Shown here in pieces: positions 52,333 through 64,000 of a DNA stretch of 64,000 nt. Location: positions 124,001 to 188,000 of the forward strand of contig NW_024104362.1 of the NCBI RefSeq assembly GCF_003945595.2, written 5' to 3'. Each line of letters begins with the position of its first letter. The stretch's first letter is position 1. This stretch comes from Pipra filicauda. Taxonomy: Eukaryota > Chordata > Aves > Passeriformes > Pipridae. Both the position numbers and the translations under genes were made by a program. The notes under the pieces were generated by a model. It saw only the letters and a program-made list of their open reading frames with translations, was not told the origin of the DNA and made no database searches.

Positions 52333-55300
52333 TGTACTCTGTTGTGCAAAGGAATAAGAAAAAAAAAAAATCAAGAGATAAGCACTTCAGCCTGCATAGG
52401 GCTTGGACACCTTCCCAGAATTCAGGTCATAAGCAAAGACTCTCACAAGCAATGAAGGGTGCCAGAGCAAACACTTCCACGCAACTGGTCTGTGTTTGCC
52501 TGTCTAGCCAAAAATTAAATTATGCACTTTTTAATTTTTACTGGCAAGCATGCAATACAAAAGTGCAATTAGTGGACAGCAGTTTTACAAATTTCAGTCT
52601 CTCACCCACTTTTACACAATATCACTGTATGTCAACACCCAAATTTTAAATACTGTTATATTTAGTTTATACTTCATTTATCTGTTGTGTTAACTCAGGG
52701 AAAAAAAATTCTGCTTTCTACATTTATTTTCAAATAAGTTCTCTGAAGAACAGCCAAAGCATCCTGAAGCCTGCCAGAGAAAGTCAGTTTGATTTCCAGC
52801 ACAGTAACGCTCTGACAGAAGGAGCTTCAAATTCACTATCAAACTACATCTAAACTCTACATACTTAATCCTGAAAAGGAAGTCAATGGACTGATATTAG
52901 GCTCTGGTTACTGAACTTCAGCATGCACAAGTATTTTAACCACCTGTCCGCTATCAGTAACCATCCTCAAACTTCAAGATGCAAAAGGGAGGGATTTACA
53001 ATTAATTACTACCCAACATACCAGAGCTTACAAATAGGGTTGCTTAACAGATGTCTGGTAAGTGGTATTGATAAAAATCATCAGAAAAGCATTTGCATGC
53101 AAGGTATTGTTTTGTGACCTCTTCAGGCATCACAGCCACGAAGGAAGTGGTTTAAAAGAACACACAAAAGTTAAGTTGATAGTATCAGCATAAAGCCAGT
53201 CCAGCCAGTCCTGACACACAACAAAATAAAACAGGCAGTGGAAGAAAAGATAACAAAAAAGAACCCTCCACCCCTTTCCTCATACCTAAGCTGCTCTCAT
53301 AAGCATCACTGTTTGTATAGCACAAACTCAGCACTTCTTCCAGATCAGGTCACTTCATCTTCAGAGCTTCCACCAACCCAACACCTGCACTGCTGCAATA
53401 TATACCACCACCTCCACCTGGCCACCAGCCCCATTGAGGTTACCCACAGCACCCAGTGCCTGTGCAAAGCTCTGCTCTAGTTCCCAGGAGGAGCTCCCTG
53501 AGCCATCCTTCTCCTTGATGTTCAGCTCCCTGGATTCCCCTTGCTTAGGAGAAGGGGCCCAGCATGCTGGCTTATCCAGCCTCCCACAGCGCTAACCAGA
53601 ATGCACTGAACACTCAAACTACAGGGCTCACAACGTCCTCCCAACCCCAGCGTCCCTCTCCCTGCAGAGAGGCTGACCCAGGGCTTGCCCCTTCTTTCCA
53701 GGCAGCTTAGTCACTCAGGTGCCTCATGCCCCATCCAGCTCATTGTGGAGCTCTCTGGAAAGCAGACAGAGTGGCCTTTTCCCTAAGGCTATGGCATGAA
53801 CCCCCGTCCCAACCTCTCCCACTGTTAAAGCTAGCACACTGCACTGGCACGGAGGCACAGCCTGTTGGGAGTGAAGACTGAGCTGCAGCCACATAGGTGG
53901 GGGCTGGAGCACTCAAGGGGGTTCTTACATCTGCTCCCATCAGCCTTGCGCTCCGGGCAGATGTTCTAATTCTTCACGTAGGTGCTACACAGAGAGAAGC
54001 TTTGAGCCAGGGAAGAAGGAAGAGACAGAGGTCATGCAACGTCCCCTGGTCTCCTCGCCCTGACTAGGACACGCCATGTCCCCAGAGGGCTAGACACACA
54101 CATGCTCTTCCAGTCTGATGGCTGCTGATGGTCACTGCTCCCTTTTTCAGCTCTTAATAAAATACAAAGAACTTTACAATTAACTCCTAAAAATTATTAC
54201 TAATCGGCAGAACCAAAATTCATTGTGCATAAATGTAAGTTTACATAGATTTCTCAGCATCCCACTGCATTGCATTCATCTAAGTGCCGAGTTCAGAAAC
54301 TATTACAAAATGAGATTGCCTTGAAACTGTGAAATGCTTTTAGGTCTTGGCAATGTCAGTCAGGTTTTGGTCCTTTTGCTCCTGCTGGTGCTCCCCAGTG
54401 CGCTGGTCGCTGTCCATACTTGTTCCTTGTTTACTTTAACAAAGTACCTGAAGCAGATTCACACATTTGTAAGAGAAAGATCTGAGAGAAAAAAGAAAGG
54501 AGGGAACGTTTTGTGCCTCATAGAATAAAAACAACCAAGGTAAAAAACTAGATCTAATCTGCCATATAATGAGGCATCATTTTATGTATTTTTTAAACTT
54601 TGTACTTTTCTTACATTAACAGCACACACAGCTCTGCTATTTACCGTGATCCTGACAATACTAGTGCCGTACTCATTTGAGTCCTGTACTATTTGTTATC
54701 GTCAGCCTTGTGGGAGAGACGAAAAAAGGAGAGAAAAAAAAGAATAGTGGTGATGCCTTCCAGTTTGTCCAGAACCTTATCAGGTGATGTTCTCCCTCTT
54801 TGGAACAAGTAAATTAAATTACTGAACAGTCAAAAGTCAAAATGCTCAAATGTTGCCATTTTGTGAATCAAGAAAGGCAGAAGGAGTGCACAGATCAGTC
54901 TTCTCTTCTTCCAGTGGTCCACCAGCAGAGCAAGATCTCCTGCCAAGAGCAGCTGCCTCTTCCCTTGCTATAGCCTCTTTTTCACCTGCATTTTTCTATG
55001 TCTTCCATCCAGTAAAAGATATTTCTTCCTCTCGAGCAGTTACAGTGTCCAAAAAGCTGCCTATGTTTACACTTGTGAAAACAGCAGTAATTGTTCATGC
55101 TATAACCAATAAACCCAGAACAACAAAGTAAAATCATTGGACAAGGTTGATTATGGCAATGATTACCACAGGCAACTGTGAAACTGTTTATGAAGTGGCA
55201 TGAAAATAGATATTGATGATACACTTGTCAGATAGATTAATAAATCCCTTCCAACGTTCTGTCAAAACTGGTAAGCAAGGCAACAAACGAAGGACTGAGA

Positions 55301-56819
55301 CTCAATTTCCATTAACAGGCTCACACTTGCATTGAAAAAGTCTTCTAATGGTTGGAAACTGAAGCTGGTCTAAGCACAGAAAACAATGCAGTTACCTTTT
55401 GGTGTGGCATAACATTTAAAATACATTTCAATGTTTAAAGTAGTGCCCTCAACTTTATTCTCTAAAAGGATGAGTTGGCCTGTTAAACCTGTTACAAGGA
55501 ACAATTAAGGGAAGATTCTAAAGCCACGGAAAATACAAAGAGCTAGAAATATGCAAATGCAAAATGCATTTTGAAAATCAAGAACCTGCAAGTAAATCCA
55601 AGGTTTATGTTGCAATCCTATATGCTCCTCTATTTTCTCTCGAATACCAAAGCATAAACCATTTTTTCCATTCAACAAGTTCTACTGTTTTATCCTTGTT
55701 TATTACCTTTCAGAAGCATTACTCATTTAAAAAAAAAAAACAAAACAAAAATGCCAAACTTAAACCATACAAAACCAAAAAGCCCAGACTTTTCTACCTT
55801 CTGCTTACCTGCAGCATCTCTATCCACTTAAGAAATCTGTCCGAACACTCTAAAGCACATCTTCACTGTACCGTCAACTGAGACTTTCCCTCCCAAAGCT
55901 CAGCTCCACAAGCTAAGCCCAGCCTCTTGAGGTCCCACCCGCCCTGTCAGCCTCCCCATGCGCACATTCCTCCATCTGCTCTAGCACCAGAACTGCTCCT
56001 CTTGCAACCACAGACAGATCTGGTTCAAGGAAGACATCTGAAAAAAAAACTAACTTAACTAGTTTAAACTGAAGCTGCAGTGGAACCACACCCTCTGCTC
56101 AAGCAATGACAGTCATGCTCTGAAACAGCCTCCAACCTGCAACATCCACCTTGTAGGCGTGTGGCTGAGATGCAACAGGGCACAGCCAACAGAAGTAGGA
56201 TGAACTGCTCTGTGATGATCTCTGTGTTCTACCTTGTGAGACATCACTTCCTCCTGGTTCACAGGATATATCTAGGAGACTGGAAAACTGGCTGTACTTG
56301 GCACTCCCTACAAAATGTCTAAACAAAGAGTGCTGTGAGTTGCACCAGGCCTGTGTTTTAACCTGTTACATCCTGTGAACCAACTTATGTTTAACATTTA
56401 GTTTACCGTGTTTTCACCAGTGTTTTGCATACATCTGCTTTACCAGAAGTGAAGTATAATGAAGTTATGAACCCAAAAGAAAATACTACCTACCTATTTA
56501 CAGATAACCTGTGTGGATTAGCAATCCAATGCCTGCTGCAGGTTAGAAGACCTCTTTGTGAGCATGCAGCCTTGAAACTGCACAGAGACCATGAGAACAA
56601 CAAAGAGGGAACAGCGAGTGCTGCCCAGGGAAGTGTGCCCCGGTGTTACACATCTGGAAGAGAAAGGGATCCAATTCCAGCTCAGAGTTTCAGTATGGCA
56701 TTCCCACCATATTTCACACTTTTTTGCTTATCTGTTGGGAACAGTCAGATCAAAGGTTTGGATTTCTCTGGAAGGGCAGTATTGATGCTCATATGGCAGC
56801 ATATAACTAGGGAACAGGG

Positions 56820-56950
56820 AAGAATCACACAATGGATAAGGTTAGAGAGGATCACCGGAGGTCATCCAGTCCAACCTCCCCGATCAAGTAGGGTCCCCCC
56901 TAGAGCACATAACTCAGGACTGTGTCCAGAATGAGAAAGGATCTCTGGAA
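56820..56950 (-). mobile_element. CR1 LINE 3' fragment
   Basis: Begins GAATCACACAATGG, followed by GGTCATCCAGTCCAACCTCC, TCAAGTAGGGTC and GAGCACATAACTCAGGACTG, the antisense of the CR1 3' end. The element therefore lies on the minus strand. The open frame across it is not a gene. Confidence 0.85.
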
Positions 56951-58093
56951 GTCCAGTTACTTCCCATATCCAGGGAATGGCACCACATTTCTGATGATTG
57001 CACTTAGTGTACTGTAATGCTCATACCTACAACATAAAGAAATAGCAATGCTACTACTAATAATGCAGCTTCTATAATCCTTTTAATAAATACTCCTCTC
57101 TGCTGCCTTTTGTTTCTGACACAATCACTACCACATGTGAACTGCCTCCTGAAAGGCTTTTTTTCCTCCCCTGTATCTTACAGATATATCTCTGAAGAAG
57201 AAAACACACAGGTTAAGTCCAGACAAATAGCATGGAGCTCCCATCCTAAATCCTCCACACAACATCTTCATAACTACTTACTGCAGTAAATCTGTATTAC
57301 ATAATACACAGTTTTTCCAGCATTGGCCATAAAGGCTGATTTAAAACCAAACTAATTTTAAAACAAGATCCTTCATTAAAATTCAAGGGCAGAAAAGGGG
57401 AGAAGAAAGAAGAAAAAAGTGAAAAAGCAAGGGTGGTATGCTAGCATTCCTTATCATGCACTTCACCAAGCTGCTTCAGGAGCTGGTTTGAGCTATAAAT
57501 CACTAAAAAAAAAAAAGAAGTCTACCATTAACTGTGGCTGTTACAGCAAAAGTCATTAGGTTTGTGACTTTTTTTTGGGTTTGTTTTTTTTTTTGCAATA
57601 CCAGGCTCTTTCCACAGAACATGTCATTTTACTGTCTTAGGATGCAAACACCTACTGCACTAATGGTCTATTTACCATCGCAACTCAGAGCTACGTCTTT
57701 ATATGCCAGCGGTAACTTAAAAAACGCCTCAGGGAGGAAATCACCAAATCATTAAAATCAAATATGCTTTGAAGAATATTTGGGGTCTGTATTCAGGGTG
57801 GGGAAAGATGTGCCTTTTAATTATTTTTTAATTAAATCAACTAATCAATTAAATGTGAGATTTAAAGTTCAGAGCATTAGAAACTGCTTTGATGTTTCAC
57901 TTCACATATCAGCCTTTTAGCACAATATAAACAGTCATGTTCCCCCATCCTGAGATAAGCTTCCTACCATGTGAACATGTAACCGACTCAAAAGCAGCTG
58001 TCAGTGTAGAAAAACCCACAAACTCTACCCATAAAACAAAACCTATGATATAACTCTATTAAACACTCTTGCTCATAAATGTGCAAATGCAGA

Positions 58094-58123
58094 ACATATT
58101 TAGAAGGATACTTCTAAATATGT
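58094..58123. repeat. Perfect 13-bp inverted repeat, 4-nt loop
   Basis: ACATATTTAGAAG, loop GATA, CTTCTAAATATGT. Forms a tight hairpin in DNA or in RASSF3 pre-mRNA. No function known. Confidence 0.95.
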
Positions 58124-58994
58124 AACTTCTGTTTACTGAAATAATATGTAACTTATTTAAATCCTTCAACATTTGTATTAAGGCATATCTTATCCCTTCT
58201 CAGTCATAGGAGAGGCAATGGAACAACACTTTGGATACCCAAAATGCCAACTGCTATGACCATCAAAGCAAAGGTCTTTGCCAGAAGAGTACCTAAAGCC
58301 CTTGCAAGTGGAACGATCCCTTGCAGGGGAGAATATTAAGGGACGAAAATTAATTCTTTCCTAGGATTCAGCTCAGCAGGTGCAACACTCCTTCCAAAAG
58401 CTTCCATGCCCACTGCTGCCATTGGGGGACAGGGTAATGGCAACTGGAGAACCAAGGACACCCAACAGGAGTGAGCCAAATCAAGGGGGTGTTCCTATAA
58501 CTTTGCCGGTTGAAAACACACTTCACAAGTTCATCTCAGGCACAGGTGAGCACAAAGTGGGTTTTTTGGTGACAAAACACAGGATTAAACTCCCAGGAAC
58601 CTCACTGTGATTTGGTGATCAAAAAGAAGTCAAACCAATTTGCATTACACCACCTGCCATGTTTCAAGCTAACTTACTTCATTTTCTGACAGCTGGACAC
58701 TTCTTTAGAGTTACTGTTTAATGGACAGTTCCATTCTTATTCAGAACTCAAGAAAGGTGTATATCAGGAATTACTTCTCCTGTATTTTATAATAAATCTT
58801 CCATCACAATATCAAGGCAACCACAAATGCCCTGTGGTTTAACAAACCAAAGGAGAAATCCTGATGGAACACACTCCACTGGCAACAAAGCCACTAGGGT
58901 TTACACAGCATCAGTGGTTCTCCTCCTTGCCTAAATACTTGGCATTTATTTGGGATAAAGTTACGTATGCTGTGATCAGGTCTAAGATGTAGGA

Positions 58995-59022
58995 ACTGTC
59001 TACACTTTGTGGTGTAGACAGT
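58995..59022. repeat. Perfect 11-bp inverted repeat, 6-nt loop
   Basis: ACTGTCTACAC, loop TTTGTG, GTGTAGACAGT. No function known. Confidence 0.95.
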
Positions 59023-60532
59023 GGCTGGCTAATGGGCACCCAGCCTAATCTAGAATATAAAAATCTTATCATTCTAAGCATATGGGATGTCTGCTTCATT
59101 TTACAGATCAAAAATTCTGACTAAAGTGACAAAAAGCCAGAAATCCTAGAACCAAATCTACTTCATGAAGGGGACGTTGCTCACAGGTTTGAGCAAGCAA
59201 TAAGGACATTCTTCTGATTATTATACTCTTCAATAACACAGTCTACTGAATATTTTCTCAAGAAAAAGGTTGCAATTTACAGCACGGAATTAGAAGTCTT
59301 ATAGAAGATATTTTCTTTAGCATACTTTAATGAAAATGTGGTGGGTTTAGATAAGTTGAATTTTATTTTGCCAACATTATACTTTTTTAAAAGCAGTAAA
59401 AATAGCAAGGGACCAACAAAAGTTCAGAGTAGTGGATCACATGGTCAACTGAACACTAATACCATTTTTCAATTTCTGTGAAAACAAACTTGTTCCCAGG
59501 AAGCCCGAATCAGACCTCAAAGCAATACTTTGCAGGGAATGTTGAGAGAAGGTATTTAGATTTGTCAGCAATTCTGTTATAAACCACAGCAGTGCAAATC
59601 AGTCTCAGACTAAAAGGAGATGGGAAATTAATTGGTACCCAAAGAATAAAAAGAAGTTCTCGCTTGGCTAGGACCTTGAAGGAAAAATAAGGAGGGAAAA
59701 AAAATTATTCAGGAATAATTCTTTACATAGTCATAGAGCCCAAAGGAAAAAAAAAAAAACACTTAAGAAAAGCAACTCTCTAGGTAAATTAATTCAATTT
59801 TATATTCATTGAGAGTAGAAAAACAAAGTTTAAAATAATGTGATGATTTGATTCAGAGGTTTATCTAACTGATGTCCAGAAGTACTTACTGTCTCCTCAG
59901 ACAGCCATATGCACATGCAGTAGTCTCTTATCACTACAATTAATTAAAAGGTAACTAAAGCAATTCAATATTTTAAGAGTCACTTTCCCAGGAAAATAAC
60001 TAAATTATATTAGCAAATACAAAAAAGATAGTCCAGTCTTTGAACTCTACAATGGCCTCACTCCATGAGACTGACTATCTTAACTTAGCTACTGTGACTT
60101 CATCCACTTAGACCCTGAGGTCCACTCACTGGGCTCTCTAAAAGCAGTTGAATTATTTTCATTACAGAAAGAGCTGATTAAGACTCCTGTCATTAGTCAT
60201 CACCCCATACTGCATATTCTTTGTTCCCTCAATTCAATAACTAAAGGACCCCTGAATATCAAGTTAAATATTCCCAATTCCTTTTAAACTGAGCTGCTAA
60301 CTCATGCAAAAAAGGCAAGCTCTCCTTAATATTAGATTTTGCAACAAAATTAGCTCCAAAGATGTGGATACACTTCTAAATACAGAAAATAAGGTTTTAG
60401 AGTTACAAGTTTGTGTAGACACTGCATAAGAAAAGTAACACTGTGCTGTTAGGCTTCATGAAAGCTATGAGTATCACGACCAGAGAAAGATTTCTTTAGT
60501 GAAAGATCAAGTTCTCCTTAATACAGTAGATT

Positions 60533-60593
60533 TCTCTTGTGCAGACTGCATGGGAGTCTGGTTACTGCTGCATCAGGTTGCCTGCACAAGAGA
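60533..60593. repeat. Perfect 12-bp inverted repeat, 37-nt spacer
   Basis: TCTCTTGTGCAG at 60533-60544 and CTGCACAAGAGA at 60582-60593. The spacer does not extend the pairing well. It might be a tiny terminal-inverted-repeat remnant or chance. Confidence 0.9.
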
Positions 60594-62169
60594 TGTTCCC
60601 CCGACTCTGCGTCTGGTGTTCTTACACTGCCAGCACTTGTACGTGGGCACCTAATGCAGCAGCTGTGTCACGTATGAACTTGTGACTGAACTGGACATTT
60701 TTCCACAGGACACGAGACATAGTTCCCTGGTGCAGAAATATGAACAGGCCATTCTTCAGCCTACACTTACAGCAGGACAGATATAATACTTTTCCTTCCT
60801 TTTTCATTCAGAACTCCTGAAAGACAAGCGAGTCACAAACCAACTCCCCATCTCAAATGAGACTTTTACCATGCCTCATATAGCAAACAGGATCATTTAC
60901 TCCAATTTGCTCTCAGCAGTTTGTTAAGTGCTCATATTTATCATCCTGCAACAGATGGAACAAGTCTTCTACACAAAGATTCCTTCCTTCTCCTCCTCTT
61001 TCATTCCTCAACTATCAAATGTAAAGCTACACCTACTTCAAGCTTTCACATGCCAGGTCAATGCCACATGGAGAGTAAGAGATTTCAGCAGTTTTCAGGA
61101 GCACTCCCTATCGCAGCATTTACCCCTATACTATACCACAGCCATCACATGGCTCTAATTTTTGGATCACAGCTACTCCTGCTGCTGGAAATGGGGAGCC
61201 TGCATGTTTGACAGGATTAAAAAGAACTACTCTCTTGCTCATATTCTGTTCCTTAGTCTTCAACGCTTAGGTTCAACAGCCTGATGGATCCAGAAATGCT
61301 TCTGCAGAAACCCTCTCTCTCCACTGCTTTTTAAAGCATATGGTAACAAAATAGAGACAGATCAGTCTTTAAGGCATTAGTCTGGACAGCTGGGGGATCG
61401 GTGCCTGCAGCTGGCTACAGCGTGTACCTGCTGTACACTTTAGGCACAGCCTAGGTCACTTACCACATGACAACTTCTCTACAACTAACAAACTAACCAG
61501 AGACGCAAAAACCCAGAAGTTTATTTTTTACTCTTTACATCATAAACGGTAACACAAGATACCTGTCTATGCCTACACTATATAACCTTTGCACACAGCA
61601 ATAACAACGTAATAAAAAAATTGTAATATAGTAGTTCAAATTACATCTATTGTGAAAACACTGCACTGACTCTTACGCTGATCTCACAATAACACTGAAC
61701 CTTGAACTTACTCATTTCAGACATTAGGACAAACAATGCAAGTCAATTCTCCCATTATGCAACACACAACCACCATATTCTTAATCTTTTAAGCAGTGCC
61801 AAAGAATATGCTGGTTTCTGTACACATAATCACAATGGCTCATGCCAAAATCCCTAGTGCAGATGTTGGAGTTTATATGGCTTTACCAGATCCTTCTCAG
61901 ATGAACCATGAAAATACTTTGCAATGAGATGAGTAACTCTGCACAAAAAGATTTTCATATCTCAGCTTATGTATCTAAGTGAACACACTAAATCAAGCTA
62001 CTGGTGAACTGAACAGCAAGACAAGCAGGTTTTGTTTTTGAGGAGCATAATTCTTCAGAAGAGAGGAACCCGCTAAAAGAAAAGTAATGCGCTAAATGAA
62101 ACATCTGAATTAAACTCTTTCAAGTTTACAGGCTAGTGTGATTTAGGCACAACTGACTATAAAAAGTTA

Positions 62170-62196
62170 CTAATAACCTCTATAACAGGTTATTAG
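62170..62196. repeat. Perfect 10-bp inverted repeat, 7-nt loop
   Basis: CTAATAACCT, loop CTATAAC, AGGTTATTAG. AT-rich; possibly chance. Confidence 0.9.
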
Positions 62197-63230
62197 CCAT
62201 CAATAAAACTGTTAAGTTACTTGTGAAGTATTAACAAATTTGTTCTATTACAAACTTCAAGGGGGACAAGACAAATCATGGGATTCCTGCTTCAGCAGAA
62301 ATAAAATTAAGTACTTAATTATTTGGCAAGCTATCATCTTGAACCAGAGCAGAACTTGATATTCAGTTTTTATTACAACTATTCAGGCTTTAGAGAGACC
62401 ATATTGATTGTGTATGCAAACACAAGATACAAGGGCTGTGCACTACCAGGAAGAATTCAGCATGGTTAGACTGTGTATCCATGCACTCAACCACACCTCT
62501 GATCAATGAGGAGACAAAAAACAAGACAAGCAGCCCTAATTATGGACAACAGGGATACCTGTAAAAGATTAGAGACAACTGCCTTTGTAATTTGCCCCAA
62601 TATATTATTTTATATAATTTCTAAAAGAAACACACTTGCAAACAGCATTTTCCACAATTATTTAGTGGGTAAAGAACAAGACAGAGAAGCTGACAATCAG
62701 CATGCCGAGTACTCCTACATACCCCACATTAACACTTGATGCATCCTCTGAGGCAGATGAGCCAGTGCTGCTTTTACTATTATTTTCAGCACAGCATAGG
62801 TTCCTCTTCATACACTACTACAAATTCCTCTCCAGCACACACACAGATGAACAACTAGAAAGCAATCTTAATTGCTACATAAATCACATGTGGCTACTTA
62901 GCATAGCCAAATACACGTCTGCATAGGAAGCAGTCTCCTCAGAACTGTCTGCAGTATTTCATCAACATCTCAAGTGTGCCAAAATCAGAAGGAAGGCAGC
63001 AATTACTCATCCCAAGTCAATTCGCACCTGTCTATAGAGACGTACAGGCTTTGTTACAGGCACCTGAACCCATACAAAAGCTTGACAACACCGCAGTCAG
63101 GTAAGTGTTGCACTGAAACTAAGGGATGACAGCATGCTGGGGTAGCTTCAATCCCACCAGGGCATGCCCAGAACACCTGTGGGACTGCTGGTTTTAAGAC
63201 TTTTCCTGAATGTTGGTATCAAAAGGTACA

Positions 63231-63380
63231 AATCCGTGTGTGTATGCATATGCGTGTTATATTTATATGTATTTTTTAAATATTTTTATATAAAATATAT
63301 AATGTACATATTTGGGGTTTTTAAGTGTTTGTATATGTTTATTTTTTTAAAGTGTGAGTGTATCTATGCATGCATGCATA
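63231..63380. repeat. TG/TA-rich low-complexity region
   Basis: Alternating TG and TA tracts with a TGCATGCATGCAT run near 63366. It is a degenerate microsatellite; the open frame across it is an artefact of composition. Confidence 0.8.
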
Positions 63381-63629
63381 ACAGCCCTACTATTTCTACC
63401 CAAGAGTGAAATGCAGGACATATTGAAGAGCCTAGCCTGACATGCTGCGTGCAGAAGTCCCCAGGACCTTCTCTGTCTGTCCACGAGAGGAGGTGAACAG
63501 AGACCTGTCACTCTCACGTCTATCTTCCTGAAACTTATGCTACTCGGCTCACTTGTATAGTGTCACAGGCAAATGCTGCACTGCACATCTACAACTTCAT
63601 CTAAAATTCTCTGCTAATCAGTTTATTTA

Positions 63630-64000
63630 AAATCATAGAATAATCTGAGTTGGAAGGGACCCATAGGGATCACTGAAGTCCAAGTCTTGGCCCTGTACAC
63701 TAATCACACACCTAGTGCCTGAGAATATTGTCCAAATCCTTCCTGAACTCTGTCAGGCTTGGTACTGTGACTGCTGCCCTGGGGAGCCCATTCCAGTGCC
63801 CAACCACCCTCTGGATGAAAAACCTCTTTCTAATGTCTAACCAAAACCTCCTCTGACACGACTTCAGGCCATTCTTTTGGGTCCTGTCATTGGGCACCAG
63901 AAAGAACAGATCAGTGTCTGCCCCCCCTCTTCCCCTCACAAGGAAGTTGTAGACTTTCATGAGGCCTCCCTTCAGTCTCCTCTTCTCCACCCTCAACAAT
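63630..64000 (-). mobile_element. CR1 LINE 3' portion with end of ORF2, continuing past the window edge
   Basis: On the minus strand the sequence encodes a CR1 ORF2 C-terminus, including LDIRKRFFIQRVVGHWNGLP and SLTEFRKDLDNILRH with a stop at about 63712, then a short 3' UTR ending in the CR1 tail motif (ATTCTATGATT) near 63630. CR1 ORF2 is the endonuclease-reverse transcriptase; only the last roughly 95 residues are in the window, still open, suggesting a fairly young copy. Confidence 0.9.

Larger units (their letters stand above)
25531..64000 (-). other. RASSF3: RASSF3 intron 1 (partial, large)
   Basis: No coding exon of RASSF3 or of another known gene is visible across these 38 kb on either strand. 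The RASSF3 first exon is expected in a GC-rich CpG-island setting and nothing of that kind appears except the GC-rich core of the probable LTR at 49.3-49.9 kb. A very long first intron is also known for human RASSF3. Elements recognised inside are listed separately; most of the rest (25.5-32.4, 33-38.3, 38.7-48.7, 50-56.8 and 57-63.6 kb) is unremarkable AT-rich intron with short A runs and chance open frames. Confidence 0.75.

Noticed and set aside
55235..55265. CCCTTCCAAC string resembling a CR1 3' end
   Set aside because: No upstream CR1 body and no terminal 8-bp repeat; too short.
56425..56934. 169-codon open frame on the + strand
   Set aside because: Its last third runs through an antisense CR1 fragment; the rest has no recognisable homology.

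Overview
The window is vertebrate nuclear DNA, most likely from a bird outside the galliforms. The evidence is split genes with GT-AG introns, several CR1 LINE fragments (the main avian LINE family), no mammalian-type L1 or Alu repeats, fairly short introns, and conserved GNS-RASSF3 synteny as in human 12q14. A tRNA-derived SINE with clean target-site duplications argues against chicken-like genomes, in which recent SINEs are essentially absent. I cannot name the species.

Layout. Positions 1-~14,680 carry the 3' part of GNS (lysosomal N-acetylglucosamine-6-sulfatase) on the + strand: nine coding exons, 554-12080, totalling 1032 nt (343 residues plus stop), with every junction in frame, then a ~2.6 kb 3' UTR. 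The N-terminal part with the catalytic cysteine lies upstream of the window. Positions ~14,700-19,450 are intergenic between two convergent 3' ends and show no gene I can recognise. Positions ~19,457-25,530 carry the last four coding exons of RASSF3 on the - strand (Ras-association domain, then SARAH domain) and a long AT-rich 3' UTR. From 25,531 to the right edge I read the large first intron of RASSF3; its first coding exon is not in the window. That intron holds a tRNA-Glu-like SINE (38380-38692), a probable solo LTR with a GC-rich core (~48708-49960), CR1 fragments of different ages (32.5-32.9 kb, 56.8 kb, 63.6-64.0 kb), microsatellites and several perfect hairpins.

The two genes are not known to work in one pathway. 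GNS degrades heparan and keratan sulfate in the lysosome; RASSF3 is a small cytosolic scaffold of the Hippo/MST-linked RASSF family. They are joined only by conserved synteny and share the intergenic space into which both transcripts end.

Most notable observations: (1) a 31-bp tandem duplication copying the end of a GNS exon together with its splice donor, giving two almost identical 5' splice sites, the second of which would put a stop codon in frame; (2) a complete SINE with a degenerate tRNA-Glu-like head, a perfect B box, a 13-bp target-site duplication and a 3' hairpin, but no CR1-type tail; (3) a probable LTR whose two ends each carry a perfect 9-bp stem, 3-nt loop hairpin. I found no clearly novel protein-coding system.
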